Assembly (NCBI RefSeq): GCF_000377745.1
Contig: NZ_KB898708.1
Location: 248,001 to 312,000 of the forward strand
Source of the DNA: Gilvimarinus chinensis DSM 19667
GTDB lineage: Bacteria; Pseudomonadota; Gammaproteobacteria; Pseudomonadales; Cellvibrionaceae
DNA length: 64,000 nt
Direction of reading: 5' to 3'
Shown here: positions 15,911 to 25,262 of the stretch, in pieces
Layout of the letters: the number at the start of each line of letters is the position of its first letter
Numbering within the stretch: position 1 is the first letter of the stretch
Program-made: the position numbers and the translations under genes
The notes under the pieces: generated by a model
Seen by the model: the letters and a program-made list of their open reading frames with translations, nothing else
The model's database searches: none
Told to the model about the DNA's origin: nothing

Positions 15911-17640
15911 GAATGGCCGTCCGTATGTCCTTGCCGCATTACGCCGCCGTTGGCGGGTGTGCCCGAGCCTTTACTGATAGGCTGAAACACTTTCGCGGGG
16001 GCTTTTTTACCAATCAACTCGTACAGGCTGGCAATATGCTGGCGGAATAAATAGTCAAAATCGCGAACGCTGTCGGACGGGTTGTAATCACCAAACCACC
16101 AGAACCAATCGCTGCCCTCGCACAGCGCAAGTTGCGCCGTAGCAAGCGCTAAGGTTTTTTCATCCAAGGTGCCCGCTTGAACCACCGCGTCGTATTCGGT
16201 TTTTGCCTGGCAGAGAATATCCCAGGCTTTGTTTTTTTCCACGTGGGCAATCCACGTAGAAAAAGTACCGTATACCCAACTGCCTGCGCACAACCCTGCA
16301 AGACTAACCGGCGCGGGGTTTGCGGTTAACCAGTCGCTGTACGTTGTGGTGTAAAGGCGTGGGTGATCGGCAAGCCGGGCGTACAGGGTATCCAGAAAGT
16401 AATAGGCGTTTTCTGGAAAGTACTCCCAGGCATTCTCTCCATCCATAATAATTGAGATCACACAGCTTGATGGATCGCTGGCGCTGTCGGCAATATTTTC
16501 AAGGTGATGTAAAAAATCCCCTACCGCATCGTCGGCATGCCAGTTGGCGTATTCAAAACCAATTTTATCCGAGAGGCCATCGTCGCGAAAAAACACACCG
16601 ACTTTTTTATCAGCCACCGTAAATTCGCGGTGGCGTTTGTCCGGGTTTTGTTCAATGTCAGAGGCGGCGGCGTGGTTTTGCTGCTGTTTTAAGCTGTGAT
16701 GCATAACCGAATCACCGGTGGCGGTCCAGTTAAACCCGGCCTGGGCTAACGCGTCCAAGGTGGTGTCGCTTAACGCGCCCTCAGAGGCCCAACAACCTTT
16801 AGGTTTAAAACCAAAGTGAGCTTCAAAAACATCCAACCCTTTTTGTAAATGCCACTGGGCACGGGCCTGCCCACCCGGGTAGCAGGACGCGGCCGGCAGC
16901 TGGGCATCGGGCATCGCCTCGCGGGTGGTTTTAAAGTCTTGCAGCAGCGGAATAATGGGGTGGGCGTAGGGGCTGGTAATAATTTCTGCCTGGCCACTTT
17001 CGGCCAAACGTCGGTAACGAGGAAGCAGGTCCGTCATTAATTCCGCAATCACCGTTAACAGCGTGCGCCGGTGCTCGGCGGTAAAACCTGTGCCCTGCTC
17101 TTGCAGTTCGCTAATGCGTAAATCTTTACGGCGCACGGTTTCTGCCAGCCAGCCCAAGTGGTACCACATGGCCAAGTCGGTTAAAAACTGTTGATTGAAA
17201 TAACAGGGTAAATCATCGTCTTGCCGCCAGGCATCCAGCATGTGGACTAACTGGCGAAAAGGCGAAAAGCGATCGATGATTCTGTCACGGTTCGCCCGGG
17301 TACACTTTTCCAGCAAGTCTAAAAACTCGGGGCTGCCTGGGCTCGGCCTTTCGGCTTCGCTTAACAGGGCCAGCAATGGGTCTTTAATCGCTGCGCCCTG
17401 TTCAAGGTTGGCGTTTAACTGACTGGCGTAATCGTCCAGCTGCTCAATAAGAATGGGCACAAAGTTAAATACCGCTTTGCACTCTGGGTGTGCCTCCAGG
17501 TGTGCCGCCATATCCACGTAGTCTTTTATGGCGTGCAGGTAAGTCCAGGGAAAATAATACTGACCGGACACACAGTCGCGATAGTCCGGCTGGTGCATGT
17601 GCCACAAAAAAACAACGGGTATTTTTGTGCCAGTGCTCAT
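15907..17640 (-). CDS. Glycoside hydrolase family 57 protein (alpha-amylase/glucanotransferase type)
   Basis: The 577-residue protein has the GH57 signature blocks: HMHQPDY at the N-terminus, a middle ITSPYAHPIIPLLQD block, the nucleophile block GCWASEGALSD, and the acid/base block FFRDDGLSDKIGFEYANW. There is no signal peptide, so it acts in the cytoplasm on alpha-glucans. GH57 members include alpha-amylases, 4-alpha-glucanotransferases and branching enzymes; which activity this is cannot be decided by eye. It sits between glgC and malQ (11 bp after glgC, 4-bp overlap with malQ), consistent with remodelling or degradation of glycogen. Confidence 0.9.
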   Translation of the reverse strand: MSTGTKIPVVFLWHMHQPDYRDCVSGQYYFPWTYLHAIKDYVDMAAHLEAHPECKAVFNFVPILIEQLDDYASQLNANLEQGAAIKDPLLALLSEAERPSPGSPEFLDLLEKCTRANRDRIIDRFSPFRQLVHMLDAWRQDDDLPCYFNQQFLTDLAMWYHLGWLAETVRRKDLRISELQEQGTGFTAEHRRTLLTVIAELMTDLLPRYRRLAESGQAEIITSPYAHPIIPLLQDFKTTREAMPDAQLPAASCYPGGQARAQWHLQKGLDVFEAHFGFKPKGCWASEGALSDTTLDALAQAGFNWTATGDSVMHHSLKQQQNHAAASDIEQNPDKRHREFTVADKKVGVFFRDDGLSDKIGFEYANWHADDAVGDFLHHLENIADSASDPSSCVISIIMDGENAWEYFPENAYYFLDTLYARLADHPRLYTTTYSDWLTANPAPVSLAGLCAGSWVYGTFSTWIAHVEKNKAWDILCQAKTEYDAVVQAGTLDEKTLALATAQLALCEGSDWFWWFGDYNPSDSVRDFDYLFRQHIASLYELIGKKAPAKVFQPISKGSGTPANGGVMRQGHTDGHS

Positions 17641-17651
17641 GATATTAACCT

Positions 17652-18905
17652 CTACTCTTGGTTGAGCATATCGGGGGTCACCAGCACAACACCGCCTGGC
17701 GACACATAAAACCTTTCGCGGTCCGCCGCTTCATCAAAACCGATAACCGTGTCTGGCGGGATGACGCAGGAGCGGTCAATCAAGGCCTTTTTGATTTTAC
17801 AGTTGCGGCCGATTTCAACGCTGGGAAAAAGCACGGAGTCGGTGATTTCACTGTAGGAGTTCACCCGTACCCGTGGAAACAACAGCGAATGCCGCACGGT
17901 AGCGCCCGAGACAATACAGCCACCGGCCACCATTGAGTCGACTGCCATACCGCGTCGGCCGCTGTCGTCAAAAATAAACTTGGCCGGTGGCACATGCTCT
18001 TGGTACGTCCAGATGGGCCACTCAGCATCGTATAAATCCAGTTCGGGGGTGATGCCGGTCAGCTCAAGGTTAGACTGCCAAAGGGCATCGACCGTACCGA
18101 CATCGCGCCAATAAGCCTCACCGCCCGAGACCGGGTCTTTAAACGGAAAGGCCTGCACTTTTCGTTTGTTTAACAACGAAGGAATAATATCTTTACCGAA
18201 GTCATGGCTGGAGCCTTCGACACTGCTGTCGTTTTCCAGTTCGTTGAACAGCACGTCCGTCGAGAACACGTAAATACCCATAGACGCCAATGCGATTCCG
18301 GGCTTGCCCGGAATTGACTCGGGGTGAGCGGGCTTTTCTTTAAATTTAACGATCTGGTAATCCTCGTCCACCGCCATTACCCCAAACGCGCTGGCCTCGG
18401 CACAGGGCACCTCAATGCAGCCCACGGTAATGTCGGCTCCGCTTTCAACGTGGGCGCCGATCATGGTGCCGTAATCCATTTTGTACACATGGTCACCGGC
18501 AAGAATCAGAACGTAGCTGGGTTCGTGGCGGCGAATGATGTCTAGATTTTGCAGCACCGCATCGGCGGTACCCGCATACCAGGAGTCACCCAAACGTTGC
18601 TGGGCGGGAATTAACTCCACAAATTCGCCCAGCTCGCCCCCTAAAAACCCCCAGCCCCGTTGAATATGTCGATTGAGAGAATGAGACTTGTACTGGGTAA
18701 GCACGCTGATACGGCGAATGCCGGAATTCACACAATTGGAAAGAGGAAAATCGATGATTCGAAATTTGCCGCCAAAATGAACGGCGGGTTTGGCGCGCCA
18801 ACGGGTTAAATCTTTTAACCGGGTTCCCTGCCCGCCTGCCAGTACCAATGCCAATGTCTCGCGCGTCAAGCGACTGACAAAACGTCCCGATTTGTGGTTG
18901 GTCAT
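17652..18905 (-). CDS. glgC: Glucose-1-phosphate adenylyltransferase
   Basis: The 417-residue protein makes ADP-glucose from ATP and glucose-1-phosphate, the committed step of bacterial glycogen synthesis. The N-terminal nucleotide-binding loop [16 protein letters not shown] is followed by [20 protein letters not shown], and the C-terminal left-handed beta-helix region is present ([14 protein letters not shown]-like repeats with [11 protein letters not shown]). The start [10 protein letters not shown] is chosen because GAAGGAG lies 9 bp upstream; the frame stays open 84 bp further up but without such a site. It leads the minus-strand operon glgC-GH57-malQ-pilZ and is divergent from glgB-glgA. 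Confidence 0.95.
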   Translation of the reverse strand: MTNHKSGRFVSRLTRETLALVLAGGQGTRLKDLTRWRAKPAVHFGGKFRIIDFPLSNCVNSGIRRISVLTQYKSHSLNRHIQRGWGFLGGELGEFVELIPAQQRLGDSWYAGTADAVLQNLDIIRRHEPSYVLILAGDHVYKMDYGTMIGAHVESGADITVGCIEVPCAEASAFGVMAVDEDYQIVKFKEKPAHPESIPGKPGIALASMGIYVFSTDVLFNELENDSSVEGSSHDFGKDIIPSLLNKRKVQAFPFKDPVSGGEAYWRDVGTVDALWQSNLELTGITPELDLYDAEWPIWTYQEHVPPAKFIFDDSGRRGMAVDSMVAGGCIVSGATVRHSLLFPRVRVNSYSEITDSVLFPSVEIGRNCKIKKALIDRSCVIPPDTVIGFDEAADRERFYVSPGGVVLVTPDMLNQE

Positions 18906-19510
18906 AGGGTAAAGCTCCTTCTCAATAGAACGGTAGTTAACGCATAAATCCCCAGCGCTGAGTACAACCTGCAGCCACGTGAAGCACAAGGTTGTTTCAG
19001 TGTAGTACTACCTTTAGCCGAAGCTATATCCACACCTAAGGGCGCAACAATATTTTTTGATCACAGCCTTGTGGTTTACCTTTCCTGATTGCCAATTCAC
19101 ACGAAAAACAAACCAACGAGCCATTGTTACGAAATCATTTAACAGCAATATAGGTGCCACAAGCCTTTAGCGAAATCGCTTTTGCGACCTTGTCCACAAA
19201 GCGCTTGTGCAATCTAAAATTGTCCACTGCTTGCATCATGCAACCTGACTTAGTCGTACGCTTGTAAAAACCAAAACTTATCATTAAAGCCATTAACCCC
19301 TGCAAAGCATCACAGAGCGAAAGGTCAAGAGGCTACAAGTTGATGTCGTAACAGGCCGAACAATGGAGTGGCACCAATAGTGCAAAAGCATTTTGCGGAA
19401 AACCTTAGTCGCTGTAGAGTGTCGCCAAAGCGGGCATCGATTTAACGCTACTATAACCAATGTGTGTTACGGTTTTGTGTTCAGCTCAGATCAAAAGGAA
19501 TAAGTCAGCT
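18906..19510. promoter_or_regulatory. 605-bp divergent control region between glgC and glgB
   Basis: No gene is seen here. The stretch is richer in A+T than its neighbours and must hold the promoters of both glycogen operons. A lone TGATCACA half-like site occurs near 19058 but has no matching second half for a CRP site. I see no clear riboswitch or terminator. The length, greater than needed for two promoters, leaves room for regulator sites or a small RNA, neither of which I can demonstrate. Confidence 0.5.
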
Positions 19511-21685
19511 ATGACGCGCGCCAAAGGAAGTCACCTTACCCCGGAAATGCAACGAATCAGTGCAGCAGCCCATCACGACCCTTTCGCCGTTCTCGGCAAC
19601 CAGCAAGACCAGCTAGTGGTTTACCTTCCAGATCTGGAGTCGCCACCCTCAGTGCTCACCCCAGAGGGTAAAACACCATTAACCCCCGTTGCCGCCAGCG
19701 GCTTTTTTACCGCGCCCTTGCAGGGCCTTAACAGCGGTCACCATAAACTGGTTTGGCAAAATGGCAACGGCTACACCCACGAACGCTATTACCCTTATAC
19801 CTTCGCACCGCAACTGTCCGACTACGACCTACACCTGTTTAACGAGGGCCGACACTGGGAGCTGTACCGTGTGCTTGGCGCTCACCCAAAAGAGGTGGAC
19901 GGCGTTAGCGGCGTGTTATTTGCGACCTGGGCACCCGGCGCCGAACGTGTCAGTGTGGTAGGCAACTTTAATCATTGGGATGGTCGCCTGCACCCCATGC
20001 GTTCGCGCGGTGGCTCAGGTGTTTGGGAGCTATTTATTCCCGACTTACAGGAAGGTGAGCTTTACAAGTTTGAAATTCGCAGCCGCGAAAATGCCCAAGT
20101 GGTGGTAAAAACCGACCCCTACGCCCAGGCCTTTGAAATGCGCCCGGCGACCGCCGCCAAAGTAGAGGCCGATAGCCACTACCCATGGCAAGATGCCGAG
20201 TGGATGACAGAGCGCGCACGCTGGGACTGGCAGCACAGTCCCCTTTCGGTTTACGAAGTGCACTTAAGTTCATGGCAGCGCAGCGACGACGGTGGTTTTT
20301 TAAGTTACCGCGAGTTGGCTCATCGTTTGTGCGATTACGTTAAACCACTGGGCTTTACCCACATTGAAATTTTGCCCGTTTCCGAGCACCCATTAGATGA
20401 CTCCTGGGGGTATCAGTGCACAGGTTACTTTGCCCCCACCAGCCGCTACGGTTCCGCCGACGATTTCCGCTACTTTGTAGACCACCTTCATAAGCACGGC
20501 ATTGGTGTTATTCTCGACTGGGTACCGGCGCACTTTCCTAAAGATGAATTCGCCCTCGCCCGCTTTGATGGCTCGGCGCTCTACGAACATGAAGACCCGC
20601 GCTTGGGTGAGCACAAAGATTGGGGCACCTTAATCTTTAACTACGGCCGTAACGAAGTGAAAAACTTTTTAATCGCCAGCGCCCTTTTCTGGTTAAAAGA
20701 GTTTCACATCGATGGCCTGAGGGTAGACGCTGTCGCCTCAATGCTGCATTTGGATTATTCCCGCGAAGACGGCGAGTGGATACCCAACCGCTACGGCGGC
20801 AACGAAAACCTGGAGGCGGTTGAATTTATTCGTGAGCTGAACGTTCAGTGTCATGGTCAGTGCCCCGGCGCCTTGATGATCGCCGAAGAGAGCACAGCCT
20901 GGCCGCAGGTATCCGGGCCTGTGTATCTGGGTGGTTTAGGATTTTCCCTCAAGTGGAACATGGGGTGGATGCACGACACGCTGGATTACATGAGCAAAGA
21001 CCCCATTTTCCGCCAGTACCATCACAACAGCCTAACCTTTGGCATGATGTACGCCTACAGCGAAAACTTCCAACTGCCTTTTAGTCACGATGAAGTAGTA
21101 CACGGCAAAGGCAGCATGATTAATAAAATGCCCGGTGATTACTGGCAAAAATTTGCCAACCTGCGGTTGCTGTACACCTATCAATTTACCTACCCCGGCA
21201 GCAAGCTGTTGTTTATGGGCTCTGAGTTTGCCCAGTGGGCCGAGTGGGCAGACAAGGGGCAGCTCGATTGGGCGCTGCTGGGGTTTGATGCCCACACCGG
21301 GGTACAAAAAACCGTTGCCGATTTGAACCGGTTGTACCGGGACTCACCGGCGTTATATCAGCGCAGCTATCAAGGTGATGGCTTCAGCTGGGTGGACTGC
21401 CATGACAATACCCAATCGGTTATCAGCTTTTTACGCATAGCCGATGAGCAAACCTACCTAATTATACTGAACTTTACCCCCGAACCTCGCAGCGGATACC
21501 GCGTAGGCGTGCCGGCCCTTGGCCAGTATCGCGAGGTATTTAATTCAGATTCGGCATTTTACGGCGGCAGCAACCTGGGTAACGGCGACAGTTTAAAGGC
21601 AGACGACACACCCTGGATGAACCAGCCCGTCAGCCTGGAACTTACACTGCCACCCTTGGCAGGAATTATTTTAACCCTGAGTTAA
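19511..21685 (+). CDS. glgB: 1,4-alpha-glucan branching enzyme
   Basis: The 724-residue GH13 enzyme makes the alpha-1,6 branches of glycogen. An N-terminal CBM48 region ([10 protein letters not shown] near the start and a second [12 protein letters not shown] block) precedes the catalytic barrel. Catalytic blocks are [20 protein letters not shown] (nucleophile Asp), LMIAEEST (acid Glu) and [15 protein letters not shown] (third Asp). The start [10 protein letters not shown] is preceded by AAAAGGAA; a frame extension 51 bp upstream lacks a ribosome site. glgA follows after 28 bp, forming a two-gene plus-strand operon. Confidence 0.95.
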   Translation: MTRAKGSHLTPEMQRISAAAHHDPFAVLGNQQDQLVVYLPDLESPPSVLTPEGKTPLTPVAASGFFTAPLQGLNSGHHKLVWQNGNGYTHERYYPYTFAPQLSDYDLHLFNEGRHWELYRVLGAHPKEVDGVSGVLFATWAPGAERVSVVGNFNHWDGRLHPMRSRGGSGVWELFIPDLQEGELYKFEIRSRENAQVVVKTDPYAQAFEMRPATAAKVEADSHYPWQDAEWMTERARWDWQHSPLSVYEVHLSSWQRSDDGGFLSYRELAHRLCDYVKPLGFTHIEILPVSEHPLDDSWGYQCTGYFAPTSRYGSADDFRYFVDHLHKHGIGVILDWVPAHFPKDEFALARFDGSALYEHEDPRLGEHKDWGTLIFNYGRNEVKNFLIASALFWLKEFHIDGLRVDAVASMLHLDYSREDGEWIPNRYGGNENLEAVEFIRELNVQCHGQCPGALMIAEESTAWPQVSGPVYLGGLGFSLKWNMGWMHDTLDYMSKDPIFRQYHHNSLTFGMMYAYSENFQLPFSHDEVVHGKGSMINKMPGDYWQKFANLRLLYTYQFTYPGSKLLFMGSEFAQWAEWADKGQLDWALLGFDAHTGVQKTVADLNRLYRDSPALYQRSYQGDGFSWVDCHDNTQSVISFLRIADEQTYLIILNFTPEPRSGYRVGVPALGQYREVFNSDSAFYGGSNLGNGDSLKADDTPWMNQPVSLELTLPPLAGIILTLS

Positions 21686-21713
21686 TGGACCGCGCCGAAA
21701 AAAGGAGCAACGC

Positions 21714-23195
21714 GTGAAAATTTTATTTGTGTGCAGCGAAGCCTACCCTCTGATTAAAACCGGCGGGCTGGGTGATGTGGGCGGCGCATTGCCCCGTGCC
21801 CTGCAAAAGCGCGGCTCGCAAGTGCGATTGCTTCTGCCAGCTTATGGCGCGGTGATGGCAAACGCAAAAGAGTCAGGCGTTAAACTACTGCTGGAATTTG
21901 AGTGCGACGGGGTGCCGCTCAAATTATGGCAAACAAGACTGCCCGGCAGCCGGGTGACAACCTGGTTAGTGGATGCACCAGAGTTTTCAGCTCGCGACGG
22001 TGGCCCCTACACCGACAGCAACGGTGTCGACTGGCACGATAACGCCTGGCGGTTTTATTTGTTTAGCCGCGTCGCTGAAAAAATATCCACAGGTGAATTG
22101 CCGGTTGATTTTGTACCGGACATCACTCACTGCAATGACTGGCAAACGGGTTTGGTTCCAGCGTTATTAAGCCGCCACAAGAACAAACCTGCCACCGTAT
22201 TTACCATTCACAACCTCGCCTACGGGGGTATTTTTAACTACGACACCTTCGCGGCCCTGAAACTTCCAGATGCTTGGTGGCATCACGAAAAACTTGAATT
22301 CTGGGGGAATTTTTCTTACCTCAAGGCGGGTATTGTCTTTGCTGATGCCGTTACCACGGTCAGCCCCAGCTACGCCGAAGAAATTCAGACACCGCAATTC
22401 GGCCACGGGCTGGAAGGGTTATTGACTCACCGAAAAGCAAACTTGTCAGGCATTGTGAATGGCATTGATTGCCAAGTCTGGAATCCGGGCAGCGACAGTC
22501 ACCTCCCCTGCAAATACACTCGGCGCAGCCTAAAACGTCGCGTAGAAAACAAACGTGCACTGCAGGCTGAAAAAAACTTGCCCGTTAACGCCAATATTCC
22601 CATGTTCGGGTTTGTCGGTCGCTTAGTGGAACAAAAAGGCGTTAGCTTAATTCTGGAAGTAATGCAGCCACTGCTGGCCGCCGGTGAATGCCAGCTGGTT
22701 GCTGTGGGCACCGGGCAGCGGGAATTCGAACAGGGCCTGCTAAAACTGCAGGACCAATACCCCGAGGCCGTCGCCGTCACCATAGGTTACAGTGAGCAAC
22801 TATCCCACTGGGTTGAAGCCGGCTGCGATATGTTTTTAATGCCATCACTGTTCGAACCCTGCGGTTTGAACCAGATGTACAGCCAGCGTTATGGCGCCGT
22901 ACCCATTTGTCATTATGTCGGCGGCTTGCGCGATACCGTGGTCAATTTTTGCAAATCGCAATTGGAAGCCTACACAAACGGCAACTTAAGCCTGGAGCAA
23001 GTGGATGAAACCGGCTTTTTATTCCGCAAACCAACCCCAACAGCCTTAACCGAATGTATTAATCGCGCCCTCGCCTGCTACCAACAACCCGAGCTATGGC
23101 GAAAGTTACAACTAAACGGTATGCACAAAGACTTTAGCTGGCAACACAGCTGCGAAGGGTATATGGAGCTTTATCAGGGGTTGCTGGAGGGGTGA
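21714..23195 (+). CDS. glgA: Glycogen synthase (ADP-glucose type)
   Basis: The 493-residue GT5 enzyme elongates alpha-1,4-glucan from ADP-glucose. It begins MKILFVCSEAYPLIKTGGLG with the KTGGL ADP-glucose motif, and the C-terminal GT-B half shows FGFVGRLVEQKG and MPSLFEPCGLNQMYSQRYG with the conserved Glu. The start codon is GTG, preceded by AAAAAAGGAGCAACGC, a strong ribosome site. It is the second gene of the glgB-glgA operon. A 241-bp gap follows before the accessory island. Confidence 0.95.
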   Translation: MKILFVCSEAYPLIKTGGLGDVGGALPRALQKRGSQVRLLLPAYGAVMANAKESGVKLLLEFECDGVPLKLWQTRLPGSRVTTWLVDAPEFSARDGGPYTDSNGVDWHDNAWRFYLFSRVAEKISTGELPVDFVPDITHCNDWQTGLVPALLSRHKNKPATVFTIHNLAYGGIFNYDTFAALKLPDAWWHHEKLEFWGNFSYLKAGIVFADAVTTVSPSYAEEIQTPQFGHGLEGLLTHRKANLSGIVNGIDCQVWNPGSDSHLPCKYTRRSLKRRVENKRALQAEKNLPVNANIPMFGFVGRLVEQKGVSLILEVMQPLLAAGECQLVAVGTGQREFEQGLLKLQDQYPEAVAVTIGYSEQLSHWVEAGCDMFLMPSLFEPCGLNQMYSQRYGAVPICHYVGGLRDTVVNFCKSQLEAYTNGNLSLEQVDETGFLFRKPTPTALTECINRALACYQQPELWRKLQLNGMHKDFSWQHSCEGYMELYQGLLEG

Positions 23196-23305
23196 TTACT
23201 GGCTCTGTGCGGCTATTCGCATCGTGCAGACCGCCCCGACTCCCATCTTCTAAAAAGAGATATTGCTAACGGGGCTTTTAATATGCGCGAATACTCGCGC
23301 TTGCT

Positions 23306-23324
23306 GTCACTTCTCTTTGTTTGG
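23306..23324. repeat. Left 19-nt copy of an inverted pair flanking the island
   Basis: GTCACTTCTCTTTGTTTGG here is the reverse complement, with one mismatch, of CCAAACAAAGAAAAGTGAC at 28481-28499. The pair brackets the AT-rich accessory island in opposite orientation. The rest of the 23196-23436 gap carries no gene that I can support. Confidence 0.6.
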
Positions 23325-23436
23325 AAAAAAACTATCGAATAGACCGTTATTCGGCCATGGCATTAGTGAACCCATTTATCACCCCGGCACCTTATCCATC
23401 CTCTATTTTTTATCTTGTACAAAAACGATATTAAAG

Positions 23437-23910
23437 TTAAGCCCTGACACCAGGATTCTTTGATGCTGGACATAGGAACGCTTTATTTAAGCGAAACGCA
23501 ATAAAAATAAATAAGCAACCAAAAACCATGGAAATTAAATGTGGTCTCCGAATGCCGGCCTTTAACGATGCCTGAGCGTGATTTCTTGGGTTAACATAGA
23601 TCTCTATATATTCTCCGACTCTATAACTTTGAGTTGGGCCAGAAAAACCAAAACCCACAAAAGAGGAACTATACTCCCTCCCCGCAAACTCATAGGAGTA
23701 GCTAAACCGACCTCCAGATCCACTATTGCTTAAATGGCGAGTAACGGACACGACAGAATACCCTTTGTCATATGCCCCCTGAACTTTCGCCTGAATCAAG
23801 TGCCACGAACTAGCTTTAGCGCTATTAACCCCGTTCCAAAGCGAACTTCCAACGAGAAACAGGCCTGCCGCCAGTGGCAGTGAAATTAAAGACAATTTAA
23901 TAAATTTCAA
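23437..23910 (-). CDS. DUF3592-like membrane protein
   Basis: The 157-residue protein has an N-terminal membrane helix (LSLISLPLAAGLFLVGSSLW), an extracytoplasmic middle with WHLIQAKV and RFSYSYEFAGREYSSS, a YRVGEYIEIYVNPRNHAQA block, and a C-terminal helix (ISMVFGCLFIFIAFRL). The order of helix, G/A-x-V beta strands, Y-x-Y-x-F/V-x-G-x-x-Y and V-x-Y-x-P-x-N-P is that of DUF3592 proteins, whose function is unknown. It shares strand and composition with the integron cassettes upstream but has no recognisable attC after it, so its membership in the array is open. Confidence 0.7.
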   Translation of the reverse strand: MKFIKLSLISLPLAAGLFLVGSSLWNGVNSAKASSWHLIQAKVQGAYDKGYSVVSVTRHLSNSGSGGRFSYSYEFAGREYSSSFVGFGFSGPTQSYRVGEYIEIYVNPRNHAQASLKAGIRRPHLISMVFGCLFIFIAFRLNKAFLCPASKNPGVRA

Positions 23911-24073
23911 TTTACTATCCCTAGCCGTGGGGTCGAATTAAATTGGAGCAAGCGAGTGTCTTCTTTAATTGGTGGCTGATACACAGCTGTTTGAGTCAAG
24001 CCTTACAAGTTTCGATCACTTAAAACGTTGCATGTAAAATTAAATGCCTGACCCTCGGCTCTATTCTTGATAA

Positions 24074-24439
24074 TCAATTTTTACTTCTTTTTATGTGAGC
24101 AGCCCATCCGGTAGGAATAGTTAAGATTAGTAGTAGAAAAATCGGCACCAGTAATATACTTGGGTTTGTGTATGGCTTACATAGAAAATAGATATAACCG
24201 ATCAAACCTGGAAGCGAGCTTGCAAATGATGGACACCACCAAACTAATCCATATATTTTTACTATAAAGTATGCACCTAGCGCTGGAATCAAAAATGAAA
24301 GCGCCAGCATAACCCACCCCAAAACGACCACCCTGCCCTCTAAAAACAAAGTCGCGAACGATAAAACTACAGCCAGCAATCCAAACACGCCGAATATTAC
24401 AGTGGAAATTATGTAGATCAGAGTTTTCTGTCTATTCAT
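24074..24439 (-). CDS. Unknown membrane protein, cassette 4
   Basis: The 121-residue protein starting MNRQKTLIYIISTVIFGVFG is mostly hydrophobic, with four likely membrane helices and a short cytoplasmic tail (HIKRSKN). I recognise no family. The start is 8 nt after the GTTAAGC R' box of the attC at 24448-24507, the usual position for the first codon of an integron cassette. A longer frame would run through that attC and is rejected. No attC with the matching GCTTAAC R'' box is seen after its stop, so the cassette is either the last, decayed one or not a cassette. Confidence 0.6.
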   Translation of the reverse strand: MNRQKTLIYIISTVIFGVFGLLAVVLSFATLFLEGRVVVLGWVMLALSFLIPALGAYFIVKIYGLVWWCPSFASSLPGLIGYIYFLCKPYTNPSILLVPIFLLLILTIPTGWAAHIKRSKN

Positions 24440-24447
24440 GATTAAAT

Positions 24448-24507
24448 GCTTAACGGCGGGACCTTGTGAACGTCCGGCAGCCATAGATAGACTGCGCCTT
24501 GTTAAGC
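24448..24507 (-). other. attC site (integron cassette recombination site), 60 bp
   Basis: Read on the minus strand the site runs GCTTAAC-AA-GGCGCAG ... CCCGCC-GTTAAGC. The R'' box GCTTAAC and R' box GTTAAGC are exact complements. L'' (GGCGCAG) and L' (CCCGCC) pair with an unpaired base, as in real attC sites. The TAA stop of the preceding gene lies inside the R'' box, a typical cassette arrangement. R'' also matches the start of its own cassette (GTTAAGC at 24864-24870). Confidence 0.85.
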
Positions 24508-24855
24508 ATCTTTCAGAATCCAGTCTACAAAACGAATGCTCCACTTTCGCCCATACCCATGCCTGGGCGTTTGGTACGTTCGGTGGTATATACGTCTGGC
24601 TTCTTCAGCGCCTAATATCTTTGATGCCGCCCGTAACCAAACGAAGCTTGAACCAATCACCGCAACAATCGCGTAGGCAAGAAAAGCTAAAACGATTGAG
24701 CCAAGAACGAAATAGTCCCAAGCTTCAAAAGTTCGCACTTGCTTCGACCAGAACCCGTTAGCCGATTGCATGTTCGTCAGTGCGAGGTAAATAGTTCCGA
24801 AAATTGCAATGATAGGCGGAGCGCCACATGTTATTTGTCCTACGAAGTCTCTCAT
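24502..24855 (-). CDS. Unknown membrane protein, cassette 3
   Basis: The 117-residue protein starts MRDFVGQITCGAPPIIAIFG. It has two or three hydrophobic segments (PPIIAIFGTIYLAL, DYFVLGSIVLAFLAYAIVAV) and a basic C-terminal part (RRIYHRTYQTPRHGYGRKWS). I know no family for it. The start lies 8 nt after the R' box of the attC at 24864-24938, and its TAA stop falls within the next attC, so the gene fills a 416-bp cassette almost exactly. An in-frame extension upstream passes through the attC and is not believed. Confidence 0.65.
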   Translation of the reverse strand: MRDFVGQITCGAPPIIAIFGTIYLALTNMQSANGFWSKQVRTFEAWDYFVLGSIVLAFLAYAIVAVIGSSFVWLRAASKILGAEEARRIYHRTYQTPRHGYGRKWSIRFVDWILKDA

Positions 24856-24863
24856 GACAACCG

Positions 24864-24938
24864 GCTTAACGCTTTGCTCACCGTAAAATTGGGAGCGTAG
24901 CGAGTAATTTTTCCGTGTGCAGCAACTTGTTATACGGC
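24864..24938 (-). other. attC site, 75 bp
   Basis: On the minus strand it reads GCCGTATAAC-AAGTTGCTGCAC ... GTGAGCAAAGC-GTTAAGC. L'' TTGCTGCAC pairs with L' GTGAGCAA leaving one extra G unpaired, the hallmark asymmetry of attC sites. The R'' region GCCGTATAAC is the exact 10-nt reverse complement of GTTATACGGC at 27325-27334, where its own cassette begins 2.46 kb away. That long-range match is strong support that the two ends belong to one cassette. Confidence 0.88.
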
Positions 24939-24971
24939 ATTTAAACGGATCTGGTTTCAACATCGCCGACA

Positions 24972-25262
24972 TCAAGATTTATACTTTTCGTATTCATCTA
25001 GATACAGGCGCTCTGACTCATCACGAAACTGATTTCTTCTATTGTGTAAATCGTTAAGCTTTTCACTGATACTTTTATATATAATTTGATGAGCTTGGTT
25101 CTTTAGGTTATCTTCATTGTACTCATCGATTTGGAAGCCTTCCTCTAGAGCCGCATTAACTAACTTCAAAAGAATTGTCTTATCTATTTTATCGATAGTT
25201 TCATACGTACCGTCTTCTGTCAGGAAGTGTCCCTGACTATTTTCAATTTTTAATGCTTTCAT
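24972..25262 (-). CDS. Unknown 96-residue partner of the PHP-ABC ATPase
   Basis: The product starts MKALKIENSQGHFL and ends in a charged, probably helical tail (NRRNQFRDESERLYLDEYEK). It has no signal peptide, membrane helix or motif I recognise. The start is chosen because GAGG lies 6 nt before this ATG; an ATG 21 bp upstream is also in frame. The gene overlaps the end of the ATPase gene by 20 bp and shares its cassette, so the two are very likely translated together and act as a pair. In such pairs the small partner can be an effector, an inhibitor or a regulator; the sequence does not say which. Confidence 0.75.
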   Translation of the reverse strand: MKALKIENSQGHFLTEDGTYETIDKIDKTILLKLVNAALEEGFQIDEYNEDNLKNQAHQIIYKSISEKLNDLHNRRNQFRDESERLYLDEYEKYKS

